Of a stretch of 64,000 nt of DNA, positions 9,321-19,178 are shown piece after piece. Position 1 is the first letter of the stretch. Each line of letters begins with the position of its first letter. Location: assembly GCF_900114085.1 (NCBI RefSeq), contig NZ_FORU01000003.1:124001-188000 (forward strand), in the 5' to 3' direction. The stretch is from Myroides guanonis. GTDB lineage: Bacteria > Bacteroidota > Bacteroidia > Flavobacteriales > Flavobacteriaceae. The position numbers were made by a program, and so were the translations under genes. The notes under the pieces are model-generated. The model did no database searches and was not told the DNA's origin. It saw only the letters and a list, made by a program, of their open reading frames with translations.

Positions 9321-9803
9321 TTACAAAGAATCTTTATCGAAATGAAAAGGAAGTATATTTAATATAGAAGGTGATTTAAAAACAACGCCTGAAGCTCCCA
9401 TAAAAAACATTTCTATTGGTTCTGTCTGTTTGGTCTCATATTCTAACAAAGATTGTCTACAAGCTCCACAAGGTGGAATTGGTGTCTTGGTTTCCTTCAA
9501 ATCTGAAGAAGCAGAAATAGCTATCTTTCTTATTGTTTCGTCAGGATACAAAGCACCTGCTTGAAAAATAGCTGTACGTTCAGCACACAAACCAGAAGGA
9601 TAGGCCGCGTTTTCTTGATTAGAACCAAGCACAATAGTGCCACTGTCCATTAAAACTGCTGCTCCTACTCTAAATTTAGAATATGGTGCATAGGCCTTTT
9701 TCCTAATTTCAATAGCTGCTTCCATTAACTTCATGTCTTCCAATTCCAACTCATTCATTGAGTCAAACTCGTAAAAAACAGTATTTATCTCTACTTTTTT
9801 CAT
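9321..9803 (-). CDS. cdd: Cytidine deaminase
   Basis: A 160-residue homotetrameric-type cytidine deaminase of the pyrimidine salvage pathway, converting cytidine or deoxycytidine to the uridine forms. The zinc site is visible as GLCAERTAIF (Cys ligand plus catalytic Glu) and PPCGACRQSLLEY (two Cys ligands). The YAPYSKFRVGAAVL substrate loop and SNQENAAYPSGL are also conserved. Position near porV, porU and gldJ matches the conserved flavobacterial order. The gene is followed by the sugar transferase at a 14-bp gap. Confidence 0.95.
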   Translation of the reverse strand: MKKVEINTVFYEFDSMNELELEDMKLMEAAIEIRKKAYAPYSKFRVGAAVLMDSGTIVLGSNQENAAYPSGLCAERTAIFQAGALYPDETIRKIAISASSDLKETKTPIPPCGACRQSLLEYETKQTEPIEMFFMGASGVVFKSPSILNILPFHFDKDSL

Positions 9804-9820
9804 ACCAAATAAGATAATAC

Positions 9821-9852
9821 AAAAAATCCAAACGACAAGGTTTGGATTTTTA
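9821..9852 (-). terminator. Rho-independent terminator after porV
   Basis: Stem AATCCAAAC/GTTTGGATT with a 6-nt loop and a T-run on the minus strand lies between the porV stop and the cdd start. Confidence 0.7.
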
Positions 9853-9877
9853 ATTTGTATGTTTTGTTTTAATTCTT

Positions 9878-11029
9878 TTAACTTCTATCAAAAGTTTTAT
9901 TTCCAAAATCAAAAGTCAATGAAAAACGCAAAGTATTCTCTAATGGATTCGCTACTTTAGATGTAGAAAATAAATAAGAGACATCTACAGTCACTGTATT
10001 ATATCTGAATCCCGCACCTAAACTTGCAAATTTTCTAGCTCCTTTTTCTTCACTTTCATGAAAATAACCAGCTCTTAATGCAAAAGCATTATCATACCAA
10101 TACTCTGCTCCTAAAGCCCAAGTTACTTCTTTCATTTCTTCACTTAATCCATCAGGTGCATCTCCAAAAGATTTAAACACTCCCGAGAACCATCCTATAT
10201 CATTGTATTCTCTTCGAGCATCTTCCATATCTGCTGCCGAATTGCTTTTAGGCTTAATAGGTGTTGGAACTAATAATTTATTAAACTCAGTTGTAACCGT
10301 AATCGTGTTGTGAGGATCTAAAATAAAATCAAATCCTGCTCCTAATTTTAAATTAGAAGGTAAAAACGCTGCGTCTTGACCACTTTCGTCATAGTTGATT
10401 TTAGGTCCTAGATTTTGAAAGTTAAATCCTCCTCTCCAACGGCCGTCGAAACCATTGAAAGTCATTTGCTCTGATTCATAGAAACCTGCAACATCTACTG
10501 CGAAACTACTTGCCGCAGAAGAATCGCCTCCCATTTCTTCAGGTACTTTTAAATTTGAATTTATAAAACGTCCTGCAACAGCCATTGAAAAACGTTCCGT
10601 CAATTTCAGTGAATATGAAACATCAATAGCGAATTCATTTGGACTACGAGTAAGTCCTGGGTCATTATAATCTTGTCGCATTACAATATCACCCATTCCA
10701 AAATAACGCAAACTAGCTCCAATAGCACTTCTCTCATTAAACTTATTGAAATAGTTTAATTGAGCTAAGGATATATCGTTTGTAATCTTACTCATATAAG
10801 GAGTATAACTAACCGCTAATCCTTGGTTTTTTACTGCAAAAGCATATTTTGCAGGGTTATATTGCTGTGAAAAAGCATCCGTAGTGGTTGCAACTCCCAT
10901 ATCTGCCATACCCGCTGAACGCGCATCTGCCGCAATTTGTAAAAATGGAACTCCTGTCGTAATAGTTCTTTGAGCAAGTGCTACATTCCCAACAAGTGCT
11001 AAACACGCTACTAAGGTTATTTTCTTCAT
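9878..11029 (-). CDS. porV: Type IX secretion system outer membrane channel protein PorV (LptO)
   Basis: A 383-residue FadL-like outer membrane barrel. Residues 1-19 are a signal peptide (MKKITLVACLALVGNVALA); the mature start holds the family signature VPFLQIAADARSAGMADMGV and FSQQYNPAKYAFA. PorV is the T9SS shuttle that takes cargo from the SprA translocon to the PorU sortase in the attachment complex. The immediate upstream neighbour is porU, which is the standard flavobacterial porU-porV pair. A minus-strand TATATTTG box at 11053-11060 lies in the 36-bp gap, so porV probably has its own promoter in addition to read-through. A terminator follows it. Confidence 0.93.
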   Translation of the reverse strand: MKKITLVACLALVGNVALAQRTITTGVPFLQIAADARSAGMADMGVATTTDAFSQQYNPAKYAFAVKNQGLAVSYTPYMSKITNDISLAQLNYFNKFNERSAIGASLRYFGMGDIVMRQDYNDPGLTRSPNEFAIDVSYSLKLTERFSMAVAGRFINSNLKVPEEMGGDSSAASSFAVDVAGFYESEQMTFNGFDGRWRGGFNFQNLGPKINYDESGQDAAFLPSNLKLGAGFDFILDPHNTITVTTEFNKLLVPTPIKPKSNSAADMEDARREYNDIGWFSGVFKSFGDAPDGLSEEMKEVTWALGAEYWYDNAFALRAGYFHESEEKGARKFASLGAGFRYNTVTVDVSYLFSTSKVANPLENTLRFSLTFDFGNKTFDRS

Positions 11030-11052
11030 GTGTTATTATATGTTTTATTTAA

Positions 11053-11060
11053 CAAATATA
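11053..11060 (-). promoter_or_regulatory. -7 promoter box for porV
   Basis: The minus strand reads TATATTTG, matching TAnnTTTG, 23 nt before the porV ATG and inside the porU-porV gap. Confidence 0.55.
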
Positions 11061-11065
11061 CTATT

Positions 11066-14000
11066 TTAGAGTATAACTAACTTCTCTATTTTCTCACTTT
11101 GATGTTTTGTTAATGTAGATTGAACAGTTAATTTATAAATATAAACTCCCTTTCCTATCCTATCTCCGAAATCATCTTTCCCATCCCAAACTATTTCTCT
11201 ACTCAATTTTCCCTCTGTGAGAACCGTTTGATTTATTGTTTTAACGATTTTTCCCGTTATGGTCATTATCTGAACTTGTACATTCAAAGTCTCATAGGGT
11301 CTATTGTGCTCAAACCAAAACTCTGTATAATTGACAAAAGGATTTGGATAGTTCAAAACCTTTTCCAAACTAACCCCTTCATTCTTCGCTACTATAAACT
11401 GTAACTCAGAAGTTGTCAAATTGTTGTATACATCCCACACTTTAAATGTTAAAGTATGAAGTCCTTCTTCTAAATCTTTAAACGGATATGTTATTTTTCC
11501 TTTTCTGAAATTGTCTGCCTCCGTCTCATAATAATCATTTAAAACAAATGAACTCCTCTCGTCACCATCTAAATAAGCTACTATATCGTGACCTATTCCA
11601 CTTGCGGTATTGATACCATTCTCATCTTCTAAAAAAACCAAAAACACAGGTGCATCTGTCGTAATCCCTCCAGAAACAAAAGCTTCATTGTCCATATACA
11701 AACTTACTATAGGTGATGTCTTATCATCTGGTGCATCTTTATTAACTCCACCAATTAATATGTCTGAATTATGTCCTGTGTAATCTTGTTTTACATCTTT
11801 TGCATAGAAGCTTACCTTTCCTTTTCCTTTTGAAATATTAATATCCTTAGGTACTACAAAATCAAAATTAAACAAGCCATTAGTAACGCTAGCATTACCT
11901 CGAAAAATGGTTTCTCCTAATGTTTGAAAATCCATAATAACGAGCTCTCCATTTCTAACTACTCCATCATTTCCCAACGTTTTTCTATCGATATTCTTAT
12001 CAAAAATCTGTACCGCCAAGTCTCCTGAAAAATTGGAAAGAAAATTGTCATTTTCATCCAAAATCTTACCTCCCAATCTAATATAACCTAAAGCTTCTAA
12101 AGCGTCGTTATCCGCATCCAAAGGTTTATCATTAATCTCTGTCAACACTACTTTAGGTTTAGGAATAGCTAATCTCATCGCAGGATCTCCTATATAAAAC
12201 ACCACATTCTTATCCCTGCTAAAAGTCTTGTTTTTCGTTAACATTAAAGCTTCTGAAACAGTAGGATACACCCCCTCTTTATTGAACAAAGTTTGACTAA
12301 ACTCTTTGTTTAACTGTCTCCCTGCCTCAATTCCAATTTCTCTTGTTGTTGCTACTAGAGCAATCGCTCCACCTCTTTTGTTCAGATACATTCTCTCTCC
12401 TCCAGTTAATCGATATGGATTATCAAAACGAGTAAATTCGCAAGTAATTGTAACAAAGAGCGGGTATTTTTTAAAATTGTTTAATTTTCCCGCATCTTCT
12501 ATTCCGAAAATACGTTCTTGAGCCAAACCATCTTCTCCTCCATGCCCAAGATAACTCACATACAAAGAACCGCTTTCAATAGAATTAATAAACTCTTCTT
12601 TAGCTTTCGGATACCTCTTACCTCCAGCAGATGTTTCTTGAGTGTAGGAATCCATAAATATTTTCTTTACATTAAAGAAAGGATGCTGAGCCACTAAAGT
12701 ATCGACTATGCTATTTAACTCTGATTGTAAAACGATGTCACTTTCTCTATCTACATCATCTGCCAATGCAACTATAGTATTTCTCCATCTGCCTTGATTT
12801 TCAATATTGCTATAATCTTCCAATTTTTCAATCATTGCATTTGCCATCTCAGGAGTACTGACCAACATTCTCCCTACACTTAAATCTAAGCCATAAGAAA
12901 CATCACTCATCAATCCTTCTCCATCATCCATTTGCACATAAAAATCATCTGACATGAACGTAGTATATGAAGAAAAATTACTAGCACTATTAATAACATT
13001 TCGTATAGTACTCATCCCATAAAAAACAGGTACTGTATTTTTATTATTAGGTATTCTATTTTTGTAGTCGAAAGAAGCTTCTCCAAATAAATTCAAATAC
13101 TTCAATTTCTTTGTTTCCGAAGTAGCATTCTGATAAACATAACGGACAAAATTCCGAATAGCTGCAACATCTTGCTTCCCAGAACTAAATTCGTTGTACA
13201 ACTCTTCTAATATTACTACTTTTACTTTCAAGCCACTGTCTTTTTTATGAAAGTCAGCTAGTCTTTCTGCTGCATTTCGCAAACTGGATTTAGTAACGAT
13301 TAAATAATCTACATCACCTTCTGAAAAAACAGCTCCTTTTACATCTTGATTGCTAACTCTTGAATTTTGAGATTGTAAAGGTTCATAGTAATCTTGTTCA
13401 TTCAAAACATGAAAATTTCGTTCAACCCCACCATAAACCTTAAAGGAAAGGACTCCTTGATTGGGGTTATTTACTTTTTCAACAGCACTTGGGTCTGTAA
13501 CATCCCACACTTCTTTAATAGTAGAAGCATTTGAAATCCTATATTCTACAACTCCATTTTCAAATGCCAAATTATTGTTTGTAAATCCATATTGTTTAGC
13601 CCCTCCCTTCAAAATAGCCGTATAGTCTAATTGAATATAATCAAGATAACCTTCTGACGTAGGTACTCCTCCATTATTATAATTCACATCGACTTGCACA
13701 GATTCAGAGGATAATAACATTTCTTTAGTAAGAAAGCTTTCAAAACCACTTATTGTTTGTCCACTTAATTTACTAAATGAAACTCTACCTACATCTTGTT
13801 GATTCACACTATAGCTAAATGAGGTATTCCCATAAGAAGAAGAAGCCGCATTTACTAAAAACTGAATAGGTATTGATTTATCCAAATTCATCAATTCAAA
13901 AGAAAAACTTTGTTTTGGACTCATATTAAATCGCTCTCCAAACCATTTACGTCCTAAATTACCAACGTTAACTAAATCATTTTCATGAAATACCGATGCA

Positions 14001-14905
14001 TCATAAGTCGTATAAACTTTTGATGCAGAACCACTAGGTTGATTTAACATCTGTATTCTTTTTCCATCACCCCCACTAAAAGTCAAAAAATAAAAAGCCT
14101 CATTCTCATATAAATTTAAATGAGTAAGATTCTCATCACTCCACTGATCAACACCTATACCGTAAAAAAGAATATAATCATCATCATTAAAAACACCATC
14201 TTCTTCTCCTTTAATATATATTGCATTCTCAACAAGATCTGTTTGATAATTATCTTGGTTTATTAAAGGTAGCATTTCACCACCAGAACCATATATTTTA
14301 ATTGTACTAGGATTTATATTATCAGGTACACCTAATTGTCTTAGATACTGCTTAGATATTTTATAAACCCCAGTCTTGACAATAGAGAATTTAAACCAAT
14401 TACCCGTTTTTAAGACAGAGTTAACTCTAGCTGCCGACTTGAATGTAGAATATCTACTATCTCTATTAACACCACTACTATATGAATAACTCAAAGACTC
14501 TACTCTTTTATAAGAACCTCCCTCTTTAATAATAGGATTAAAGGATAAAATATAATTCACATCCTCTCTAGCGCTCACTTTCTTAATAACTGCATCAAGT
14601 GTTGTAGGAAGATTATATTTATGTAAAGCTCCAAGCTCAGAAACTGTCAAATTTTTATATCTAACATTACTAATTTTCAAAGAAGACACATCAATACTCT
14701 TTTCATTCTCTATAATCGAATGAAAATTTAACTTACCATTAACAGGATTAAAATCATAGTTCGGTGATTCAAAATAAGGATACAATTCCCCTGACTCTAA
14801 ATTGGAAAAAGGAGCCAGTTCACCCCACTCAATTTTAATTTCTTTTTGTTGCCCCCAATGGCTGAAACCGCTCAATAACAGCAAAAAGCAAAATAATCTT
14901 TTCAT
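11066..14905 (-). CDS. porU: Type IX secretion system sortase PorU
   Basis: A 1279-residue secreted gingipain-like (peptidase C25) protein. A signal peptide (MKRLFCFLLLLSGFSHWG) leads. The C25 catalytic pair is visible: His in SYLGHGGEDGLAQ and Cys in TITCEFTRFDNP. The C-terminal 90 residues form a T9SS-type CTD (VLNYPNPFVNYTEFWFEH, then GKGVYIYKLTV). PorU removes the CTD signal of T9SS cargo and ligates the protein to anionic LPS or releases it at the cell surface, acting with PorV, PorQ and PorZ. Length is typical for Flavobacteriaceae. It is divergent from gldJ and precedes porV, the conserved T9SS gene order. Confidence 0.95.
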   Translation of the reverse strand: MKRLFCFLLLLSGFSHWGQQKEIKIEWGELAPFSNLESGELYPYFESPNYDFNPVNGKLNFHSIIENEKSIDVSSLKISNVRYKNLTVSELGALHKYNLPTTLDAVIKKVSAREDVNYILSFNPIIKEGGSYKRVESLSYSYSSGVNRDSRYSTFKSAARVNSVLKTGNWFKFSIVKTGVYKISKQYLRQLGVPDNINPSTIKIYGSGGEMLPLINQDNYQTDLVENAIYIKGEEDGVFNDDDYILFYGIGVDQWSDENLTHLNLYENEAFYFLTFSGGDGKRIQMLNQPSGSASKVYTTYDASVFHENDLVNVGNLGRKWFGERFNMSPKQSFSFELMNLDKSIPIQFLVNAASSSYGNTSFSYSVNQQDVGRVSFSKLSGQTISGFESFLTKEMLLSSESVQVDVNYNNGGVPTSEGYLDYIQLDYTAILKGGAKQYGFTNNNLAFENGVVEYRISNASTIKEVWDVTDPSAVEKVNNPNQGVLSFKVYGGVERNFHVLNEQDYYEPLQSQNSRVSNQDVKGAVFSEGDVDYLIVTKSSLRNAAERLADFHKKDSGLKVKVVILEELYNEFSSGKQDVAAIRNFVRYVYQNATSETKKLKYLNLFGEASFDYKNRIPNNKNTVPVFYGMSTIRNVINSASNFSSYTTFMSDDFYVQMDDGEGLMSDVSYGLDLSVGRMLVSTPEMANAMIEKLEDYSNIENQGRWRNTIVALADDVDRESDIVLQSELNSIVDTLVAQHPFFNVKKIFMDSYTQETSAGGKRYPKAKEEFINSIESGSLYVSYLGHGGEDGLAQERIFGIEDAGKLNNFKKYPLFVTITCEFTRFDNPYRLTGGERMYLNKRGGAIALVATTREIGIEAGRQLNKEFSQTLFNKEGVYPTVSEALMLTKNKTFSRDKNVVFYIGDPAMRLAIPKPKVVLTEINDKPLDADNDALEALGYIRLGGKILDENDNFLSNFSGDLAVQIFDKNIDRKTLGNDGVVRNGELVIMDFQTLGETIFRGNASVTNGLFNFDFVVPKDINISKGKGKVSFYAKDVKQDYTGHNSDILIGGVNKDAPDDKTSPIVSLYMDNEAFVSGGITTDAPVFLVFLEDENGINTASGIGHDIVAYLDGDERSSFVLNDYYETEADNFRKGKITYPFKDLEEGLHTLTFKVWDVYNNLTTSELQFIVAKNEGVSLEKVLNYPNPFVNYTEFWFEHNRPYETLNVQVQIMTITGKIVKTINQTVLTEGKLSREIVWDGKDDFGDRIGKGVYIYKLTVQSTLTKHQSEKIEKLVIL

Positions 14906-15109
14906 ATAATTTTATAACGGATTTTCTTTATATATTCGTGCAAAGAAAATAAAATTTCTCGACACAATATAGTCATATTTTCAACGTTAAATATGTCTAC
15001 AGTAAACAAGTAGAAGAAAATTTTAAGTTTTTTTTAAATATTTTCAAATTAAACATTGCTAATTAAACGTTAATTATTATATTGCGTTCAAATTATTTAC
15101 CCACTAAAC

Positions 15110-16699
15110 ATGAAGATTAATAGACTTATGACATTGCGACTGATTGCTGGAGTTATAGCTTCAATCGGTATTACAAGCTGCAGCAATACTAATTCAACTG
15201 GTGTATCAACTGCAACAGGCTGGAAAATTAATGACAAAAAGGGCGGTTTTCAATACAACACCAACTATGGTGACCAGAAAGCACCTCTAGGAATGGTTGC
15301 TGTTGAAGGAGGGACATTCACCATGGGAAGGGTACAAGATGACGTAATGTATGATTGGAATAACAATCCAACACAGCAATATGTTCAGTCCTTTTATATG
15401 GACGAAGCCGAAACAACTAACTTAATGTATAACGAGTATTTGTATTGGTTAAAATCTGTTTTTCCTGTATCAGAAGCAAACTACAGACATATATATGAGA
15501 GTGCCTTACCAGACACTATGGTATGGAGGTCACGTTTAGGATTCAGTGAAACATTGACTTCTACTTATTTAAGACACCCTGCTTACGCAAATTATCCTGT
15601 TGTTGGGGTAACTTGGTTACAAGCTAATGATTATGCGAAATGGAGAACTGATCGTGTTAATGAAATTGCTTTAGAAAACGCTGGCTACCTTAAAAAGAAT
15701 GCTAAAGTTATGGAAGCTTACGGTGACGCACACTTTAGTACTGATGCTTACTTAGCTAATCCAGACTTAGTATATGGAGGAAACAGAGATGTTGTTTTCC
15801 AAGGAGTTAAAAATAAAGCTAAAGATGGTTCTCGCCATGTATATGCGACACAAGAGTTTGGTTTATTCACAGCAGAATTCCGTTTACCGACAGAAGCTGA
15901 GTGGGAATATGCAGCTGTTGGTTTAGTTGGAAATCGCGAGTACAACTCTTATAAAGGAAGAAAAAAATATCCTTGGGAAGGTGGTCAAACCAAATCTACA
16001 GGACGTAAAAATAAAGGAGACCAATTGGCAAACTTTAAGCAAGCACGTGCTGACTATGGTGGTATCGCAGGTTGGTCAACAGATGGTGCTGACATAACCA
16101 ATCAAGTTAAATCTTATGCTCCAAATGACTTTGGTTTATACGATATGGCTGGTAACGTAGCTGAATGGGTTGCTGACGTATATCGTCCAGTTATAGACAC
16201 AGACGACAACAACGACTTCAACTACTTCAGAGGTAATGTATATTACAAAAACCAAATTGGACCTGATGGAAAAACTGTTATCGTTACTTCAGAAACAATG
16301 CAGTTCGACACATTAGCTAATGGTAAACTACGTGCTAGAAATTTACCTGGACAAGTTGCTCAAGTTATGGTTGACGAATCAGATACATTCTTAAGACAAA
16401 ACTTTAATAGTGGAGATAATAGAGAATACAAAGACGGAGGTTACAACGCTCCTGAACACACTCTAGTAACTGACGAGGATGGTTCTGTATATGGTAAATA
16501 CGATAGCGCTAAAAGAACTACTCTAGTAGATAACAAATCTAGAGTTTACAAAGGTGGTTCTTGGAAAGATAGAGCTTATTGGTTAGACCCTGCAACTAGA
16601 AGATTCTATTCAGAAGATCAAGCAACAGATTACATTGGATTCCGTTTAGCAATGACTAAAGTTGGTGCTAAACCAGGAACGAAACGTACAAAAAAATAG
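15110..16699 (+). CDS. gldJ: Gliding motility lipoprotein GldJ
   Basis: A 529-residue lipoprotein with a lipobox ending SIGITSC near residue 25 and an FGE/SUMF-type fold (sulfatase-modifying-factor family). Recognisable FGE blocks are MVAVEGGTFTMGR, VVGVTWLQANDYAKWR, FRLPTEAEWEYAAVG, DFGLYDMAGNVAEWVADVYR and the C-terminal YKGGSWKDRAYWLDPATRR with YIGFRLAM. GldJ is essential for gliding and T9SS function in Flavobacterium and stabilises GldK. The catalytic cysteines of true formylglycine-generating enzymes are absent, as usual for GldJ. It is followed by a terminator and then murF, the same order as in Flavobacterium johnsoniae. Confidence 0.95.
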   Translation: MKINRLMTLRLIAGVIASIGITSCSNTNSTGVSTATGWKINDKKGGFQYNTNYGDQKAPLGMVAVEGGTFTMGRVQDDVMYDWNNNPTQQYVQSFYMDEAETTNLMYNEYLYWLKSVFPVSEANYRHIYESALPDTMVWRSRLGFSETLTSTYLRHPAYANYPVVGVTWLQANDYAKWRTDRVNEIALENAGYLKKNAKVMEAYGDAHFSTDAYLANPDLVYGGNRDVVFQGVKNKAKDGSRHVYATQEFGLFTAEFRLPTEAEWEYAAVGLVGNREYNSYKGRKKYPWEGGQTKSTGRKNKGDQLANFKQARADYGGIAGWSTDGADITNQVKSYAPNDFGLYDMAGNVAEWVADVYRPVIDTDDNNDFNYFRGNVYYKNQIGPDGKTVIVTSETMQFDTLANGKLRARNLPGQVAQVMVDESDTFLRQNFNSGDNREYKDGGYNAPEHTLVTDEDGSVYGKYDSAKRTTLVDNKSRVYKGGSWKDRAYWLDPATRRFYSEDQATDYIGFRLAMTKVGAKPGTKRTKK

Positions 16700-16722
16700 A
16701 ATATTTTCATTCTACTCTTTAT

Positions 16723-16751
16723 AAAAGCCCTATTTATTAGGGCTTTTTTTT
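16723..16751 (+). terminator. Rho-independent terminator after gldJ
   Basis: Stem AAAAGCCCTA/TAGGGCTTTT with a short T-rich loop and an eight-T run sits 23 nt after the gldJ stop. The murF ATG is only 14 nt downstream. Confidence 0.85.
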
Positions 16752-16752
16752 A

Positions 16753-16760
16753 TACTTTTG
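16753..16760 (+). promoter_or_regulatory. -7 promoter box immediately before murF
   Basis: TACTTTTG matches TAnnTTTG and ends only 4 nt before the murF ATG. It predicts a leaderless or nearly leaderless transcript. Confidence 0.45.
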
Positions 16761-16764
16761 AAAA

Positions 16765-18057
16765 ATGAGAATAGAAGAATTATATCAGTGTTTTTTACAG
16801 TGTGACGGCATTTCAACCGACACTCGTAACATTACTCCAAACTCTTTGTTTATCGCCCTTAAAGGGGATAATTTTGACGCAAATCAATTTGCAGAAGAAG
16901 CTTTGAAAAAAGGTGCTTTATTCGCTATAGTCGACAATAAAAAGTACCATACAGATAAAGAGAAAATGCTTTTAGTAAGCAATAGCCTTGAAACATTACA
17001 ACTATTAGCCAAATACCACAGAGAACAACTAGGTCTTCCTGTTATTGCTTTAACTGGTAGTAATGGCAAAACAACCACCAAGGAATTAATAGCTACAGTT
17101 TTAGCTGCAAAGTACAATATAGCAGCAACTATCGGCAATCTAAATAATCATATTGGAGTTCCACTAACACTTCTTTCTTTCAACGATGATACAGATATAG
17201 GAATTGTTGAAATGGGAGCAAATCACATTGGAGAAATAGCACACCTTTGCCAAATAGCACAACCCGATTATGGTTATATAACAAATTTTGGTAGAGCACA
17301 TCTAGAAGGTTTCGGCGGTTTTGAAGGAGTTATCAAAGCAAAAAGCGAACTATATGACTACCTTGAAGATAATAGCAAAATAGCTTTCGCAAATACAGAT
17401 GACCCAAGACAAGATGCAAAAACACTCACTTTCAGTCGTTATACCTTCGGCCTGGATGAATCAAATGATTTAGTTATTAAGTCATATAGTGCACAACCAA
17501 ACGCAACTGTAGAACTTGACAACCACACCTTCACGTCTAAGCTTACTGGTATATACAATTCGACAAATATTGCAGTTGCAATAGCATTTGGAAAATATTT
17601 CGGAATTGATTTAGAGGTTATTAAAAATACAGTAAGTCAATTCACACCAAACAACAACCGCTCCCAATGGCTTCAAAAAGGATCTAATGATATTCTACTA
17701 GACGCTTACAATGCCAATCCTAGCAGTATGGAGGTAGCTATCTCTAACTTCTTGCAGCTAGATACAACTAAAAACAAAATCATTATACTCGGTGATATGT
17801 TTGAACTTGGAAAAGAAAGCGGCAAAGAACACACAGCAATTATCGAAAGACTTAAAGAGCATAAAGATATTACCAATTATAATATTGGCTCTATTTTCTT
17901 CCAATATAAAACTGACGAGTCAAATCAACATTTTTTTAAATCTTTTGAAGATTTTTCGAAAGCATTAGAAAACAAGCCACTATTCAAAGACTCACTTATA
18001 CTTATTAAAGGATCTAGAGGTATGGCTTTGGAACGCATATTAGAATACATAAATTAG
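16765..18057 (+). CDS. murF: UDP-N-acetylmuramoyl-tripeptide--D-alanyl-D-alanine ligase
   Basis: A 430-residue cytoplasmic Mur ligase that adds D-Ala-D-Ala to UDP-MurNAc-tripeptide. The N-terminal substrate domain has GISTDTRNITPNSLFIALKG, the ATP loop is ALTGSNGKTTTKELI (about residues 95-109), and NHIGVPLTLL plus GIVEMGANHIGEI mark the central domain. The C-terminal domain carries DAYNANPSSM and ILGDMFELGKES, both typical of MurF. Length is as expected. The ATG is only 14 nt past the gldJ terminator, so expression probably relies on its own promoter or on terminator read-through. Confidence 0.96.
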   Translation: MRIEELYQCFLQCDGISTDTRNITPNSLFIALKGDNFDANQFAEEALKKGALFAIVDNKKYHTDKEKMLLVSNSLETLQLLAKYHREQLGLPVIALTGSNGKTTTKELIATVLAAKYNIAATIGNLNNHIGVPLTLLSFNDDTDIGIVEMGANHIGEIAHLCQIAQPDYGYITNFGRAHLEGFGGFEGVIKAKSELYDYLEDNSKIAFANTDDPRQDAKTLTFSRYTFGLDESNDLVIKSYSAQPNATVELDNHTFTSKLTGIYNSTNIAVAIAFGKYFGIDLEVIKNTVSQFTPNNNRSQWLQKGSNDILLDAYNANPSSMEVAISNFLQLDTTKNKIIILGDMFELGKESGKEHTAIIERLKEHKDITNYNIGSIFFQYKTDESNQHFFKSFEDFSKALENKPLFKDSLILIKGSRGMALERILEYIN

Positions 18058-18073
18058 AAATTTCTTATAAATC

Positions 18074-18113
18074 AAAAAGGGATTAAAATTGTGAAATTTT
18101 AATCCCTTTTTTT
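18074..18113. terminator. Bidirectional rho-independent terminator
   Basis: A long stem AAAAAGGGATTAAAATT paired with AATTTTAATCCCTTTTT around a short loop separates convergent murF and the endonuclease/exonuclease gene. Confidence 0.9.
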
Positions 18114-18134
18114 GATATCTCAACAATACTATTT

Positions 18135-19172
18135 CTACTCAGAACGCCTAATTTTCAAACTAGTTGTAATTGGATAATGATCTGAATTAATAAAGTTTGA
18201 ATGTGTTTTAAACGATTTTACTTCCATTCTTTTATCCACAAAGATGTAATCTATTCGAGCAGGGTAATAAGGAAAGTGATAAGTAGCTCCAAAACCACTT
18301 CCCGCCTCCACAAACGCATCTTTCAACTCTCCTTTTATATTTCTATACACATACGAAAAGGCACTATTATTCAAGTCGCCACAAACAATCATAGGATATT
18401 TAGCATCCATTCTATGCGCTTGCATCAATTCTGATTGAAGTTGCTGCTCTCTAAATGCCTTACTTAACCTATTTAGAATCTTTTTCGACTTTGCTTCATC
18501 AATCTTTTCATGTATATCTGGACTAATATTAACTGATTGCAAATGCATACTATAAATACGAATAGTATCTTTTCCTTTCAAAATATCTACAAAAATTACG
18601 TTATTATTTGAATTTGGTAAATTTATCTCACCTTTATCAATAATTTGAAACTTAGAATATATAGCCTGTCCAGTTTTAATTTTCTTCCCATGGGTTGTTA
18701 TATAACGATACTTATACTGTGGGAAATTCAATTTTGCATTTTTAGAAAATTCCTGTAAACACAAAACGTCCGGGTCCTGAACTTCGATAAAATCCTTAAT
18801 TTTTTCTGGTACAGCTTGATCGGGTATCCATTCGAACAAATTAAACAATCGAACGTTATAACTCATCAAAACAAAGTCTTCAATATCTTTTTCTTCCTCC
18901 TTCTCTGTAAACTTATAAAATCTAGAAAAAGATGTCAATCCAACCATTAAAACTAAAAACGGTACTATCACTTGTCTCTTAAATTGAAGTGCCCAATAGA
19001 AAAACAATAGTACATTAATTATTAACAAAGAAGGAAGAACCAGAGTAACAACCGATAAAAAAGGAAAAAGTTTTGGAGCTAAGAAAGGCAATAAATAGCC
19101 CATCAGTGTTATCAAAGAGATAAACACCGTGACACCAAAAACAACTCTATTAAACCAAGACAATTTTTTCAT
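18135..19172 (-). CDS. Endonuclease/exonuclease/phosphatase family membrane protein
   Basis: A 345-residue protein with three N-terminal hydrophobic segments (about residues 10-105) followed by an EEP (DNase I-like) domain. Catalytic-site motifs are MSYNVRLFN, DVLCLQEFS with the metal-binding Glu, YSMHLQS, CGDLNNSAFSYVY, RIDYIFVDK and SDHYPI. The domain would face the periplasm or the cytoplasm depending on topology, which I cannot decide. EEP enzymes cleave phosphodiesters in nucleic acids or phospholipids, and the substrate here is unknown. It is the last gene of the mutL-rhomboid-rhomboid-EEP operon, starting 6 bp after the second rhomboid gene. This linkage is common in flavobacteria. Confidence 0.85.
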   Translation of the reverse strand: MKKLSWFNRVVFGVTVFISLITLMGYLLPFLAPKLFPFLSVVTLVLPSLLIINVLLFFYWALQFKRQVIVPFLVLMVGLTSFSRFYKFTEKEEEKDIEDFVLMSYNVRLFNLFEWIPDQAVPEKIKDFIEVQDPDVLCLQEFSKNAKLNFPQYKYRYITTHGKKIKTGQAIYSKFQIIDKGEINLPNSNNNVIFVDILKGKDTIRIYSMHLQSVNISPDIHEKIDEAKSKKILNRLSKAFREQQLQSELMQAHRMDAKYPMIVCGDLNNSAFSYVYRNIKGELKDAFVEAGSGFGATYHFPYYPARIDYIFVDKRMEVKSFKTHSNFINSDHYPITTSLKIRRSE

Positions 19173-19178
19173 ATATTG

